From: Eudoraea sp.
GTDB taxonomy: Bacteria; Bacteroidota; Bacteroidia; Flavobacteriales; Flavobacteriaceae
Length of the DNA: 23,092 nt
Direction: 5' to 3'
NCBI GenBank assembly: GCA_013042925.1
Contig: JABDPH010000171.1
Span: forward strand, 1 to 23,092
The notes under the pieces were generated by a model. That model was not told the origin of the DNA. It was given only the letters and a program-made list of their open reading frames with translations, and did not search any database. The position numbers and the translations under genes were made by a program. Positions 8,942 through 17,625 of the stretch are shown here, one piece after another (within the stretch, counting starts at the first letter, position 1; each line of letters opens with the position of its first letter).

Positions 8942-9880
8942 CTAAATATAACTAGTTAGCTTTTTAAAAGTTCCATAGTCGACTTTTGATTTCTCACAAA
9001 GAACTAAGAAACCATCTGCAAGGGCTCTTATTTCTGTTCGAGCTGCCTCAGCATGTCCGGCAAGTGCAATTTCAGCATACTCTGAACTAAGCAATTTTCT
9101 GAAAATGAATTCCAGAAAAAAATCAGGGAAAAACTGCAGGTATCTATTTCTTTTTGGAACAATAGTCACACCTAATGATTTCAACACATTCATTGATTCT
9201 CGCAGAGCTCTCACAATCAGTTTAATTAATTCTTTATCTGCAGCAAGATTCTTCATGTTGTTTTCTTTTTTGTAGGTAGCACTGGCTAGACCCAATATCA
9301 TTGCTACATGGGTTTTTAGCCAGCCATCTATATCGTCTACTGGATCTACTTTTATATTTGCTGATTCAAAGAGCTCTTTTATTTTTTCAAATTTCTGATC
9401 ACTGAAGTCATTTACTTTCCCCAAAACAAGTGGAATCTTTTTATTTGGTTTTTTAGGATCTGCATCAGCAAATAGTACTTTATGACCATCTCTCTTTCCT
9501 CCAATAGCCCCAAATCCGGCAAGTATGCTATTATGACCAAGCTGCATGCTGTGGTTTTTAAATCCATTAACATTATTTCCTATAAATAAGAAAGAAGTTG
9601 CATTCTTGAATTCAGATAAGGTAGATAATACACTTTCTATATGCACCATTTGAACAGCTACTATGATAAAATCATAAGCTTCATTATCGGGCTTATCGAT
9701 AACACGGATTTTTGAAACCATCTGCTGATGAGTGAAAAAATCTTCGACAATTACTCCTTGCTCTTTGATATTTTTAAATTTTTCACCTCTGGCAAGAATA
9801 GTTACATCAATTTTAGACTGATATAATTTGGTAGCATAATAGCTACCGATGACGCCTGCTCCAAACACTAATATTTTCAT
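8942..9880 (-). CDS. Ketopantoate reductase (ApbA/PanE)-family protein
   Basis: The 312-residue protein has the N-terminal NADP-binding motif GAGVIG (residues 7-12) followed by an ARG segment near 30-32. Both are typical of the 2-dehydropantoate 2-reductase family. The C-terminal helical domain carries a lysine (189) in GWLKTHV, where the family keeps its catalytic lysine. However, the canonical NG motif at the end of the Rossmann half is changed to GNNVNG at 101-106, and the conserved asparagine a few residues after the lysine is not obvious. It may therefore act on another 2-oxo acid or not be a true PanE. The gene lies 37 bp after the M1 peptidase gene on the same strand. I leave it without a symbol. 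Confidence 0.8.
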   Translation of the reverse strand: MKILVFGAGVIGSYYATKLYQSKIDVTILARGEKFKNIKEQGVIVEDFFTHQQMVSKIRVIDKPDNEAYDFIIVAVQMVHIESVLSTLSEFKNATSFLFIGNNVNGFKNHSMQLGHNSILAGFGAIGGKRDGHKVLFADADPKKPNKKIPLVLGKVNDFSDQKFEKIKELFESANIKVDPVDDIDGWLKTHVAMILGLASATYKKENNMKNLAADKELIKLIVRALRESMNVLKSLGVTIVPKRNRYLQFFPDFFLEFIFRKLLSSEYAEIALAGHAEAARTEIRALADGFLVLCEKSKVDYGTFKKLTSYI

Positions 9881-9917
9881 TTATGTAGTATTAAGTTAAT
9901 AGAGATTCTCTATTTGA

Positions 9918-12485
9918 TTAAGGTTGCCCATTGCCCTCATGCTGAATTCGATATAAATCATCTGTGGCTTGTAAGATCTTCAACCTGAGTTGGGGGTTCA
10001 GATTGGGATTAGCCTGGAGAAATTCCGTTAAGATGGCGTATGCCTCACTGGATGAATGTAAGCCAATAGTGTTGTCTAACCATCCTTTTGGGAAAAATAT
10101 ATCCCCGGTTTGCTGAATTTCTTCAATGAGATTTAGGCTAAGGTCTAGCGATTCAATGGCCGTTTCTTGTCTTAAAGGATGGTGGATGTAATAGCAGGCA
10201 GACAGCACCCAATTTTCCTTCTCCCGATTCTCTTTATCTGCTAACGACTTGAAAAAATCCATTCTAATTTCATTTTCAGCAGATAATACGGGCATAAGGA
10301 AATCAAATCGTTTCACCTTATTAGAATCTTTTAGTACAGTCCTCGCTTCCTTAAGTATTTCAGATGATCCCTGGTGTTCAAAAAGAGCCAATCTCATTGC
10401 AATTCCGGTAAAGTCATCTTCATTCAGAATCAGCTTGGGAATTACTATTTCCTTGCGCCAAATTTTGTAGAGTCTATCCCGGGCAATCCCGGCATAAGCA
10501 AAGGATTGAAATGTATTAAACAGCGTTTTTTTAATACTCGGTTCTTCATCCTGTTGGAGCCGGGCAAATAGGAGTTCCTCTATTTCGCTTTGTTTCTTAT
10601 TTCGTTCCTCTTCAGAAAAATAGGTCCAGAATAAATGAATTATTTGGTTGGAGAGTAATGATAACAGCAACTCGTTTTTTTCTTTTTTTAACCCCTCCTG
10701 AAAAATTCCGAACGCATTATTTTTGGATATTTTACCGTTTAATACATTTTCATAGCAGCTAATGTATATGCTTGCCCGGGCTATTTCATCGTTGACTTTT
10801 GACACAAATTCTAAGGCTGTATCAGATACAGGAAATACGCCATACCCTAGTCCACTGCTATTGTATATTACGTAATTTGGTTTTGGCAAACCCTCCGCTT
10901 CCTTAAGCCGGATTTTTTGTTTTTTTAAACCAACTCCTATTACATGCACACTGTCCGGATAAATAAGTGATATTTCGAATAGCTGAGGCCAGATATTTCC
11001 GGAATTATTTTCTGACCGTTGCTCAATAACAAAGGATTTTATGTTATTTCTATCATCATAGAGAATTGTGCTTTCAATAACGGGGCGCCCCGGTGAATTA
11101 ACCCATACATTACTCCATTCCTTTAAATCTAATACCGAATATTTATCGAGGATATTTACCAGATCGCTCCAATCGGCATTATCATTTTCGAACGTTTTTA
11201 TGTATTCTATTATACCTTTTTGGAAATTGTCTTTCCCAATTAGGGCCTCCAATTGGCGCATCATTATTGGTGCTTTATGATAGATTATATTACCGTAAAG
11301 CGATCCTGCGTTGTTGAGGTTGTCAAGATTTTGTCGAATGGGATTTGCCCCTCTACTGCGGTCTATAGTATAGGCCGCCGGATAATGGTCGATAAAGAAA
11401 GACAAATCGTGGTTTATACTCTTAAACTGTGGATTTACGATTTTGTCTGCCATAAAATTAGCGAAAACCTCTTTTAGCCAAACATCGCTAAACCATTGCA
11501 TGGTTACTAAATTGCCAAACCACATGTGAGCAGTTTCATGTGCTATTAGTTTGGCACGCCTTAATTTCTGTTTTCTCGTGGCACTTTTATCCAGGAAGAT
11601 AGGAGATTGACGGTATTGAATGGCCCCGGTATGTTCCATTCCTCCGTAAGGATGACTGAATATGGAGGCATAATCTAATTTTTGAAATGGAAAATTATAG
11701 TTCGTGTACTTTTCTAAAAAGTCGACGGATTGTTGATGTAAATCGAATATTCTTGAAGTGCTTAATTGAATTTTAGGACTGTCTTTCTCCTGATGAAGCA
11801 AAGACATGTTGAATCTTGTTTCGGTTGAGGTTACTTCATCAAATTTTCCTGCGACAAATGAGAATAGATAGGTGCTCATTCTGTCAGATTCTTTAAACTG
11901 ATATTCTACAAAATCACCACTTTCTTTAGCATTCTCTAAAGGTGCGCCACATAACACCTTCCAATCTTCCGGTGCACTAATGTTTAACAGGTAGTTTGCT
12001 TTAATATTGGGTTGATCAAAACAGGGGAATAAAGTTCTGGCACGGTCTGGCACGAGTAGGGTATATAAATAGTCCTCGTTTCTATTCAATGACATTTCTC
12101 CGGCTATGAATTCGATTTCAATTTTATTACTTCCTGTCACTAAATGTTCACCTGGGATAATTAAATGTTCTTTTTGATATTGAATTTGAACACTTTTGCC
12201 ATTTACAATGGATGATTCAGGTATTTTTCGGTTTGACTTAAAATCTAAGATCAGAGGTTGGTTTAAGTCGTGTATTGACAATTCTAAAATGAGTTTGGAA
12301 CTGATGGAGTCTTCTTTTAGTAATGGAATTTTAAAGAAGAGGTTGTATTTGACGCTTGAAACTTGATTTTTTCGATAAGAGGCAAGTTCTTTTGAAACTC
12401 CTTCTGTAATGTCAAATTCATTTTTCGATTTCCTTTCACAGGAAACAAATAATAAGATAGCAATACAGAGCAGAATATTTTTCAT
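9918..12485 (-). CDS. M1-family zinc aminopeptidase, lipoprotein
   Basis: The 855-residue protein starts with a short lipoprotein signal (cysteine 16 in FVSC). It contains the full gluzincin zinc site: His316-Glu317-x2-His320 in HETAH, with the third ligand Glu339 eighteen residues on (LKEVFA). The substrate-anchoring exopeptidase motif appears as GGMEH at 281-285, in the position of the classical GAMEN. A beta-rich N-terminal domain (about 40-210) precedes it, and a long helical C-terminal domain follows from about 560. The enzyme should remove N-terminal residues from peptides at the cell envelope. Its start lies 7 bp after the stop of the S9 peptidase gene, so the two are almost certainly one operon with complementary peptidase activities. 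Confidence 0.94.
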   Translation of the reverse strand: MKNILLCIAILLFVSCERKSKNEFDITEGVSKELASYRKNQVSSVKYNLFFKIPLLKEDSISSKLILELSIHDLNQPLILDFKSNRKIPESSIVNGKSVQIQYQKEHLIIPGEHLVTGSNKIEIEFIAGEMSLNRNEDYLYTLLVPDRARTLFPCFDQPNIKANYLLNISAPEDWKVLCGAPLENAKESGDFVEYQFKESDRMSTYLFSFVAGKFDEVTSTETRFNMSLLHQEKDSPKIQLSTSRIFDLHQQSVDFLEKYTNYNFPFQKLDYASIFSHPYGGMEHTGAIQYRQSPIFLDKSATRKQKLRRAKLIAHETAHMWFGNLVTMQWFSDVWLKEVFANFMADKIVNPQFKSINHDLSFFIDHYPAAYTIDRSRGANPIRQNLDNLNNAGSLYGNIIYHKAPIMMRQLEALIGKDNFQKGIIEYIKTFENDNADWSDLVNILDKYSVLDLKEWSNVWVNSPGRPVIESTILYDDRNNIKSFVIEQRSENNSGNIWPQLFEISLIYPDSVHVIGVGLKKQKIRLKEAEGLPKPNYVIYNSSGLGYGVFPVSDTALEFVSKVNDEIARASIYISCYENVLNGKISKNNAFGIFQEGLKKEKNELLLSLLSNQIIHLFWTYFSEEERNKKQSEIEELLFARLQQDEEPSIKKTLFNTFQSFAYAGIARDRLYKIWRKEIVIPKLILNEDDFTGIAMRLALFEHQGSSEILKEARTVLKDSNKVKRFDFLMPVLSAENEIRMDFFKSLADKENREKENWVLSACYYIHHPLRQETAIESLDLSLNLIEEIQQTGDIFFPKGWLDNTIGLHSSSEAYAILTEFLQANPNLNPQLRLKILQATDDLYRIQHEGNGQP

Positions 12486-12492
12486 GTTTTTA

Positions 12493-14466
12493 TTAATTCA
12501 AATATTTTTTTAACCAGCTAATCCACCTGTCATAAACATCTTTTCTGTTTATAGGATCTGAAGGGAAATGACCTCCACCAGGATAAGCAATGAACTTTGT
12601 AGGGATGTTATTTGCCAATAAAGCATGATATAATTTATATGATCCTGTCACTGTTACAACCTGGTCTTCTACCTTAGACATTACTAACGTTGGAGCTTTT
12701 ATCTTAGATAGATTTTTTAATGGGGACATATTGTAATGATCCTTGTAGTTATCTCCTACCCATGGTGAATTAGTGATAGCATGACGTAAGGTAAGATTCA
12801 TATTACTTAGACTGGTCATATCTGTAAAATCGATTGGAGCGGCACCGGCCACCGCAACTTTCCAGAAATCAGGATATCTTCCAATAAGCCATGAGGTCAT
12901 AAAACCTCCATACGACCAACCCGTAACCGCTATTTTGGATTCATCAATATATCCTCGAGATTTCAAAGCCTCAATGCCTTTCATTACATCTCTGCCCGGC
13001 CCCTCGCCACCATCATTCATAATAGCTTCCTGGAATGAATCGCCACGGTTGTTGCTTCCGCGATAATTTGGTTGGAATACAATCCACTCGTTCCTTGCCA
13101 TCTCTTGTGCTACCGGATTAAATGACTCCATTGATGAGGCAGTAGGACCTCCATGAATTAACAACACCAAGGGATATTTTTTGCTGGCTGAAAAATTTGG
13201 TGGATAGGTTACTACACCATCTGTTGTTAAATTTAGATCTGTTTTCCATTCAATGGTTTCTACGCTACCCAGTTTCATTTTTTTAAAAGTGTCATTATAT
13301 TGAGTAAGTTGAATTGGTGCAGAGGAATGATCTTTTAGATAAAACAATTCCAAAGGTTGATTCCCTTTAGAGCCTATTAATACTATTTCCCCATTTTTAT
13401 TAATAGTTAAACCTGAAATCACAAAAGAATTGCTGAAAGATGCCTTTCTGATTTTTCCTTTAGGAGAAATAATCCAAACACCATCTCTGGTGCCGTCTTG
13501 ACCATATGCAAGAATTGCTTCATCGGAATTGAGCCAACTATAGGATTTTATATTTCTATCTAATGATGAACTAAGATTTACTGATGAATTATCTTCATTT
13601 CTAATATATAAGTCCGTAAATCCTGCGGGATTTTTATCTGTTTTATACCAATATAACAGCCGGTTGTTCTTTGGTGTAAATTCAGGATTAAATTCAAATT
13701 TGTTGTTTTTGGAAAATGGAATCAATGACTTAGTTGCTAAATCATAAAACATGATTTCAGAATCATTCCAGCGAGAAGAATAAGCATCTGCTTTTTTTGT
13801 AAATACAAGTTTTTTATCATTTAATGACCAGCTTATACCAGAGTTGATGGTCCAATTACCTTTTGTTAATCGCTCTTCCTTTTGGGTTTTAACATCTAAT
13901 AGATAGAGATGAGAAGGCAAGTATTGATGGTCACTTAGATACCCTTGTGGTCCTACTTCAAAGGCGGATATAAATTTTTCATTTTCTTCTTTTTCAATTG
14001 GGATATCTCTTGATATAAAAGCTATTTTGTTTTCATCATGACTCCAGTAAAACCGTGAAATATTTGTGTCATGATTACTAATAGCTTTTACTTCTCCTGT
14101 TGAATAATCTTGCACGTAAATCTGACTTTTACCGCCATCAGTTGCCAAAAATGACAAGTATTTCCCTGAAGGAGACCATTTAATTTCACAAACACCTTTT
14201 CGATCAAATTGAAGAATGGAATCCTCCTTGTTTGAAATATTCATTAAATGATGTTCGATAACCCATTTATTTGAATCAAAATCTGAATTCCTCGTCGAGT
14301 ATAAAATATGATTGCCATCAGGTGAAAAGTGAAGATCACTCAGATAAGTTGCCTTCCTATTGAATTCGTCCCAATCAAAATCCTTTTGATGCGTTTGACT
14401 GAATAGATTAGAATTATGTCCAACAATTAAAAAAAGAACTATTGATAATTGTATTCGGATTTTCAT
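12493..14466 (-). CDS. S9-family prolyl oligopeptidase-type peptidase, exported
   Basis: The 657-residue protein has an N-terminal signal peptide ending near residue 24. Beta-propeller repeats fill about residues 40-385, with recurrent FSPDG/WSPSG-like strands. An alpha/beta-hydrolase catalytic domain follows from about 400. The triad is visible as Ser518 in GWSYGG, Asp601 in VEDQVV and His633 in GGGHFP, with HGGP at 438-441 as the oxyanion loop. This is the acylaminoacyl/dipeptidyl peptidase branch of S9, which cuts short peptides or removes dipeptides. It is the first gene of a pair with the M1 aminopeptidase, 7 bp apart. The 183 bp upstream holds a nested hairpin that might influence read-through from the copper receptor gene. 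Confidence 0.93.
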   Translation of the reverse strand: MKIRIQLSIVLFLIVGHNSNLFSQTHQKDFDWDEFNRKATYLSDLHFSPDGNHILYSTRNSDFDSNKWVIEHHLMNISNKEDSILQFDRKGVCEIKWSPSGKYLSFLATDGGKSQIYVQDYSTGEVKAISNHDTNISRFYWSHDENKIAFISRDIPIEKEENEKFISAFEVGPQGYLSDHQYLPSHLYLLDVKTQKEERLTKGNWTINSGISWSLNDKKLVFTKKADAYSSRWNDSEIMFYDLATKSLIPFSKNNKFEFNPEFTPKNNRLLYWYKTDKNPAGFTDLYIRNEDNSSVNLSSSLDRNIKSYSWLNSDEAILAYGQDGTRDGVWIISPKGKIRKASFSNSFVISGLTINKNGEIVLIGSKGNQPLELFYLKDHSSAPIQLTQYNDTFKKMKLGSVETIEWKTDLNLTTDGVVTYPPNFSASKKYPLVLLIHGGPTASSMESFNPVAQEMARNEWIVFQPNYRGSNNRGDSFQEAIMNDGGEGPGRDVMKGIEALKSRGYIDESKIAVTGWSYGGFMTSWLIGRYPDFWKVAVAGAAPIDFTDMTSLSNMNLTLRHAITNSPWVGDNYKDHYNMSPLKNLSKIKAPTLVMSKVEDQVVTVTGSYKLYHALLANNIPTKFIAYPGGGHFPSDPINRKDVYDRWISWLKKYLN

Positions 14467-14522
14467 AATGTCTATTTTTTTAAATAGTTAATTGGTTGTA
14501 TTTAATTACAAACAGGAGTTTC

Positions 14523-14630
14523 GTATAAGAGCAGTAGCGGATTTAAACCCACATACTTTTCATAAAGCAAGATATTTAAAATATTGCAAAGCGGTTTGAG
14601 TTTGCACCCAAACCGCTTTTGCTGTTATAC
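14523..14630 (-). repeat. Nested imperfect inverted repeat with alternative pairing
   Basis: The segments 14523-14540 and 14613-14630 are inverted repeats matching at 15 of 18 positions (three mismatches). The second arm also overlaps the right arm of a stronger hairpin (14586-14598 with 14609-14622). Just outside, CAACAG and CTGTTTG (gene direction) could extend the outer stem asymmetrically, much like the cassette-type spacers further right. In leftward RNA the first arm could therefore pair either with the near arm or with the far arm. Confidence 0.5.
14586..14622 (-). terminator. Strong hairpin after the copper receptor gene, probable terminator
   Basis: GCAAAGCGGTTTG (14586-14598) pairs with CAAACCGCTTTTGC (14609-14622), giving a stem of about 13 bp with a 10-nt loop and one bulge. 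It begins 28 nt past the stop of the TonB receptor gene. In leftward RNA it is followed by an AU-rich tract with a short run of U. It probably ends receptor transcripts, though the U-run is weak. Confidence 0.6.
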
Positions 14631-14649
14631 ACTGTTGAATACTGTTTTT

Positions 14650-16908
14650 TTAGAATGTAAAGTTCAAATTAACAAAGAAGTTTCTTCCGGGCGCAAAAAT
14701 GGGTTCATTAGTTCCTCTTACCGAGCGATTTAGATGCTCATAATAATTCTCGTCTAGTATATTATAAACTCCTGAATTAAGGGTTAGTTTATCAGAAATG
14801 TTATAACCAATTTTAAAGTCTAAAAGAGCAAAAGAAGGCGTAACCGTTTCGCCAAATTCATTCGATACTCTGGATTGCTCAGATACATATCGGAACATTA
14901 GTTCTGGTAATAGTTTATTATCAAGATAACTGCCAAATACAGAATACCTGAGGTCCAATGGGGCTATTTGCGGCAAAGGCTCGTCGCGTTCCAAATCCTG
15001 CCCATAGGTGTAGGCAATTCCCAGTTGGTGTTGTAATCTGGCAAATAGTCGTTGAGACCAATTTATCTCAAAACCTGTCTTAAATGCATTATCGATATTA
15101 ATATATTGTCTTACATCAGGACTTATAGGTAGTCTGGGATCAAGGTTGGGGTCAATAATTGAGGAAATATAATCTTGAAGATAAGATACAAATACATCTA
15201 TATTTATAGCAGTTCGTTCACTCGGCATCCATTTAAATGTTACATCCATCTGGTTGTTTACTTCCGGGTTAAGTTGTGGGTTTCCCAGCATCTCAAATGG
15301 GTCTTGACCTACAGGGAAATAATTGATGAACCTTTCCGTAAGACTACCACTTCTTTGTACCCTACCAAGCCATAATCCCGTGCTTATAGATGTTCCGAAA
15401 TCTTTAAGTATCCCAAAACTTAAACCAGGATTAAACTGGGTTGCCTTAGTCTCTGAGTATATTTGCGTAAACTCTTCACTTGGGTCATTGATATCTGCAT
15501 TGTTAATTTCCAAACGTCCGGATAGAATATAATTCAACGATGCTCCTTTGATCTGATATTCGGAAAATACCCCTGTTTTGCCTATTCGACCGTCTTGCCA
15601 GGCATTGTCCTCAAAAATATTCCCAGCATTTGAACCCATCAAAAACTCTCTTACCCTTATTCCCTCGGCACCTTCAATACGTAAATCTGCGCCCGCATAT
15701 AATGTTCCCTTGTTTAAACGCCATATACCTTCTGTTCTACCACCATAATTGTAAGTCTTTGCCGTGGTAGCAGCATTAAGCATACGTGGGTCCAGGGGTT
15801 TCAGCAAGTTGTCCATAAGATGGTCTACAAACGAACCAAATAGGGTTGTATTCCAACTTTGAAGTTTGTTTCTATTAAGTTGGATGTCGTGTCTTGCATT
15901 GAACAACCATGTGTCATCTTCCCTCAAATCCATCGGTAATGCTGGAAAGTCAGCATCTCTTGCCCGGTTATACAGAGCAGATATACGAACCTGCTGGTTT
16001 GAAGCAATCTTAAATCCTAAATCTGCCCCAAAACTACCACGTTGAAAATCTGCTTGTACAGTTTCCCCGTTTCCTGCTTTGTAGTCATTACCCTGTGACC
16101 AAGAAGCAAATAAGCTGATATCGTGTTTTTCTCCGCTTAATCCTAGCTGACTCTCTCCTCTTAGAATATCTCCATTACTTTCGTAACCTGTTGATAGCCT
16201 TCCGTATATATCAGGTTCACTTGTAAAACGAAGCTTGGCAGGAATGAAGTTAATGGTTGCACCAAAGCCAGTTCCATACCTAAGTGCATAAGGTCCTTTT
16301 AAGACCTCAATTCTATCCATCATGTTGGGTGCCATTTGGCTTGTCGGAGGGTCCATTCTATTTGGGCACGCAGCAGTGGTACTTTGCGCACCATTAAGTA
16401 CCACATTTAATTGGTCATACTTAAAACCTCTAAAGACAGGGTCAAATCCATAATTACCTCCTTTTCTAATACTATTAAAAGCAGGCAATTGATTGAGAAT
16501 TTGAGCACCATCGTGTTCCATTCGGTCAGAATACTCAATTTTTAAGCTTTCATCTGGTTGTTCATTTTGTTTTTTTACTCCAATTACAGTGACAGGATAA
16601 AGGTTCATAGTCAATTTTTGACGATAATGCACCTCTTGTTCCATTGCCTTCAACAGAGCGTTGGCATCAATTATCCATGAACCGTAGTTAATATGTGAAA
16701 GGGTCATGTTTTTTTCTTCATCGTAACGAAAGCTAATGACTCCCTTGTTGTCTGATATGCCTGTTTGTGAGCCATATTTAAAAGTGGCTTCTACTATTGG
16801 CATGGCTGTTTCAAGGTCTAATAACCTGATTTGATTTGGCTCGGACTGAGCAAATAAGTTGGTAAATAACAGAGATAAAACTACTGCCATTATATGTTTG
16901 AGATTCAT
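14650..16908 (-). CDS. TonB-dependent outer-membrane copper receptor (OprC-like)
   Basis: The 752-residue protein has a signal peptide (1-20, ending AQ). A short carboxypeptidase-regulatory-like domain covers about 23-105, a plug domain about 115-225, and a beta barrel ends in the terminal Phe of NLNFTF. The plug contains ACPNRMDPPTS at 180-190, the hallmark of TonB-dependent copper receptors of the OprC family. This supplies CxxxM (Cys181, Met185). HLM at 363-365 supplies the HxM half of the copper site described for Pseudomonas OprC. The protein should bind and import copper across the outer membrane, powered by TonB. A small cysteine-containing membrane protein is encoded 120 bp upstream, and a palindrome lies in that gap. 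A strong hairpin closes the gene. Assignment as a copper receptor is firm on motifs; actual import is inferred. Confidence 0.9.
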   Translation of the reverse strand: MNLKHIMAVVLSLLFTNLFAQSEPNQIRLLDLETAMPIVEATFKYGSQTGISDNKGVISFRYDEEKNMTLSHINYGSWIIDANALLKAMEQEVHYRQKLTMNLYPVTVIGVKKQNEQPDESLKIEYSDRMEHDGAQILNQLPAFNSIRKGGNYGFDPVFRGFKYDQLNVVLNGAQSTTAACPNRMDPPTSQMAPNMMDRIEVLKGPYALRYGTGFGATINFIPAKLRFTSEPDIYGRLSTGYESNGDILRGESQLGLSGEKHDISLFASWSQGNDYKAGNGETVQADFQRGSFGADLGFKIASNQQVRISALYNRARDADFPALPMDLREDDTWLFNARHDIQLNRNKLQSWNTTLFGSFVDHLMDNLLKPLDPRMLNAATTAKTYNYGGRTEGIWRLNKGTLYAGADLRIEGAEGIRVREFLMGSNAGNIFEDNAWQDGRIGKTGVFSEYQIKGASLNYILSGRLEINNADINDPSEEFTQIYSETKATQFNPGLSFGILKDFGTSISTGLWLGRVQRSGSLTERFINYFPVGQDPFEMLGNPQLNPEVNNQMDVTFKWMPSERTAINIDVFVSYLQDYISSIIDPNLDPRLPISPDVRQYINIDNAFKTGFEINWSQRLFARLQHQLGIAYTYGQDLERDEPLPQIAPLDLRYSVFGSYLDNKLLPELMFRYVSEQSRVSNEFGETVTPSFALLDFKIGYNISDKLTLNSGVYNILDENYYEHLNRSVRGTNEPIFAPGRNFFVNLNFTF

Positions 16909-16943
16909 TTTTTTATTTTGACATACGGTTTAATAATAGCTTA

Positions 16944-16964
16944 GGGTAAGTCTAAGACATACCC
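16944..16964. promoter_or_regulatory. 21-bp palindrome upstream of the copper receptor, candidate operator
   Basis: GGGTAAGTCT (16944-16953) and AGACATACCC (16955-16964) are inverted around one central base with a single mismatched pair. It sits 36-56 nt upstream of the receptor start, a usual place for a regulator or for control of receptor expression apart from the upstream gene. It does not match a consensus I can name with confidence. Confidence 0.45.
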
Positions 16965-17028
16965 CTTTAGCACTACTAAAATATTTAGCAGACTATGCAC
17001 TAATTAAGGGTTTTGGTACCCAAAAACG

Positions 17029-17394
17029 TTAAATCAAATTGAATTCTGGCGGGTGGTAAATATCGGCTATGAGAGAAAAATGGTAAAATTCATTTCCATA
17101 TCCAGGATTATGTTTAACGGAATAACAGTTGGAAAAAGTTATTTCGTCTAATGAACTTTTGAGGTAGTAATAAACAATTTCTACTCTTTCTTCTTTATCC
17201 GAAGGGGCTTGTTTTTTTTCTTGTTCTTCGGCCTTTTTGAGTTGTTTAGAAAGATAGCATTTACCATTGCACGTAGTTACTGGTTCGTCCTTGTTGATAC
17301 ATAGAACTTTAGCAATAAAATCTTGATTGATTTTGAAGTCAATTAATATCCCAATCTTTGTCAAATTGGGTAGCATTATTGCCATGATCAACAA
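17029..17394 (-). CDS. Small membrane-anchored cysteine-containing protein linked to copper uptake
   Basis: The 121-residue product has a hydrophobic N-terminal segment (about 1-20). A short soluble part follows with Cys32, then Cys42 and Cys46 in TCNGKCYL, a charged KKAEEQEKK linker, and a C-terminal YHPPE. Cysteine and histidine placement suggests metal binding or a redox-active disulfide near the membrane. Its position just upstream of the OprC-like receptor suggests a role in copper handling. The start is uncertain. The frame stays open upstream to a stop at 17424-17422, encoding SLKKAFSI, which looks like a natural signal-anchor beginning but has no ATG, GTG or TTG. Candidate starts are TTG at 17394 or 17391, ATG at 17385, or a rare CTG at 17415. 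I do not recognise a characterised family. Confidence 0.7.
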   Translation of the reverse strand: MLIMAIMLPNLTKIGILIDFKINQDFIAKVLCINKDEPVTTCNGKCYLSKQLKKAEEQEKKQAPSDKEERVEIVYYYLKSSLDEITFSNCYSVKHNPGYGNEFYHFSLIADIYHPPEFNLI

Positions 17395-17625
17395 TATGGA
17401 AAACGCTTTTTTCAGAGACGCTTAAAATTTTTGTAAAGGTAATGAAATCGAGCCTTTTTATAGTAACAAATTTCGGTTAGTGAATAATACCTGACTGGAT
17501 TATAGGCAATGCGATGCCTAGTTGGAATGGTATATTTGAAAGTATAGTGGTTTGAATTTCTAATTAATTGAGCTAAATTCGGATAGAGTGTTGTATCACA
17601 GTTTAGATTTGTAACGAGCATAATT
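17395..17625. promoter_or_regulatory. Divergent promoter region between copper unit and membrane-protein gene
   Basis: This 231-bp stretch separates leftward and rightward genes and should hold both promoters. TAGGCA (17503-17508) and TGCCTA (17515-17520) form an inverted repeat with a 6-nt spacer, a possible operator. TAGATTTG at 17604-17611 matches the Bacteroidota -7 element for the plus strand, but no -33 partner is evident and the leader would be very short. Confidence 0.35.

Noticed and set aside
17604..17611. TAGATTTG as a promoter -7 element for the plus-strand membrane gene
   Set aside because: No -33 TTG at suitable spacing, and the start codon would be only about 10 nt from the transcript start. 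It is mentioned only within the intergenic entry.
17412..17621. A 69-codon open frame on the minus strand upstream of the cysteine protein gene
   Set aside because: It is rich in Tyr, Arg and Asn with no family resemblance, occupies the divergent promoter region, and contains the TAGGCA/TGCCTA repeat. It looks like chance.
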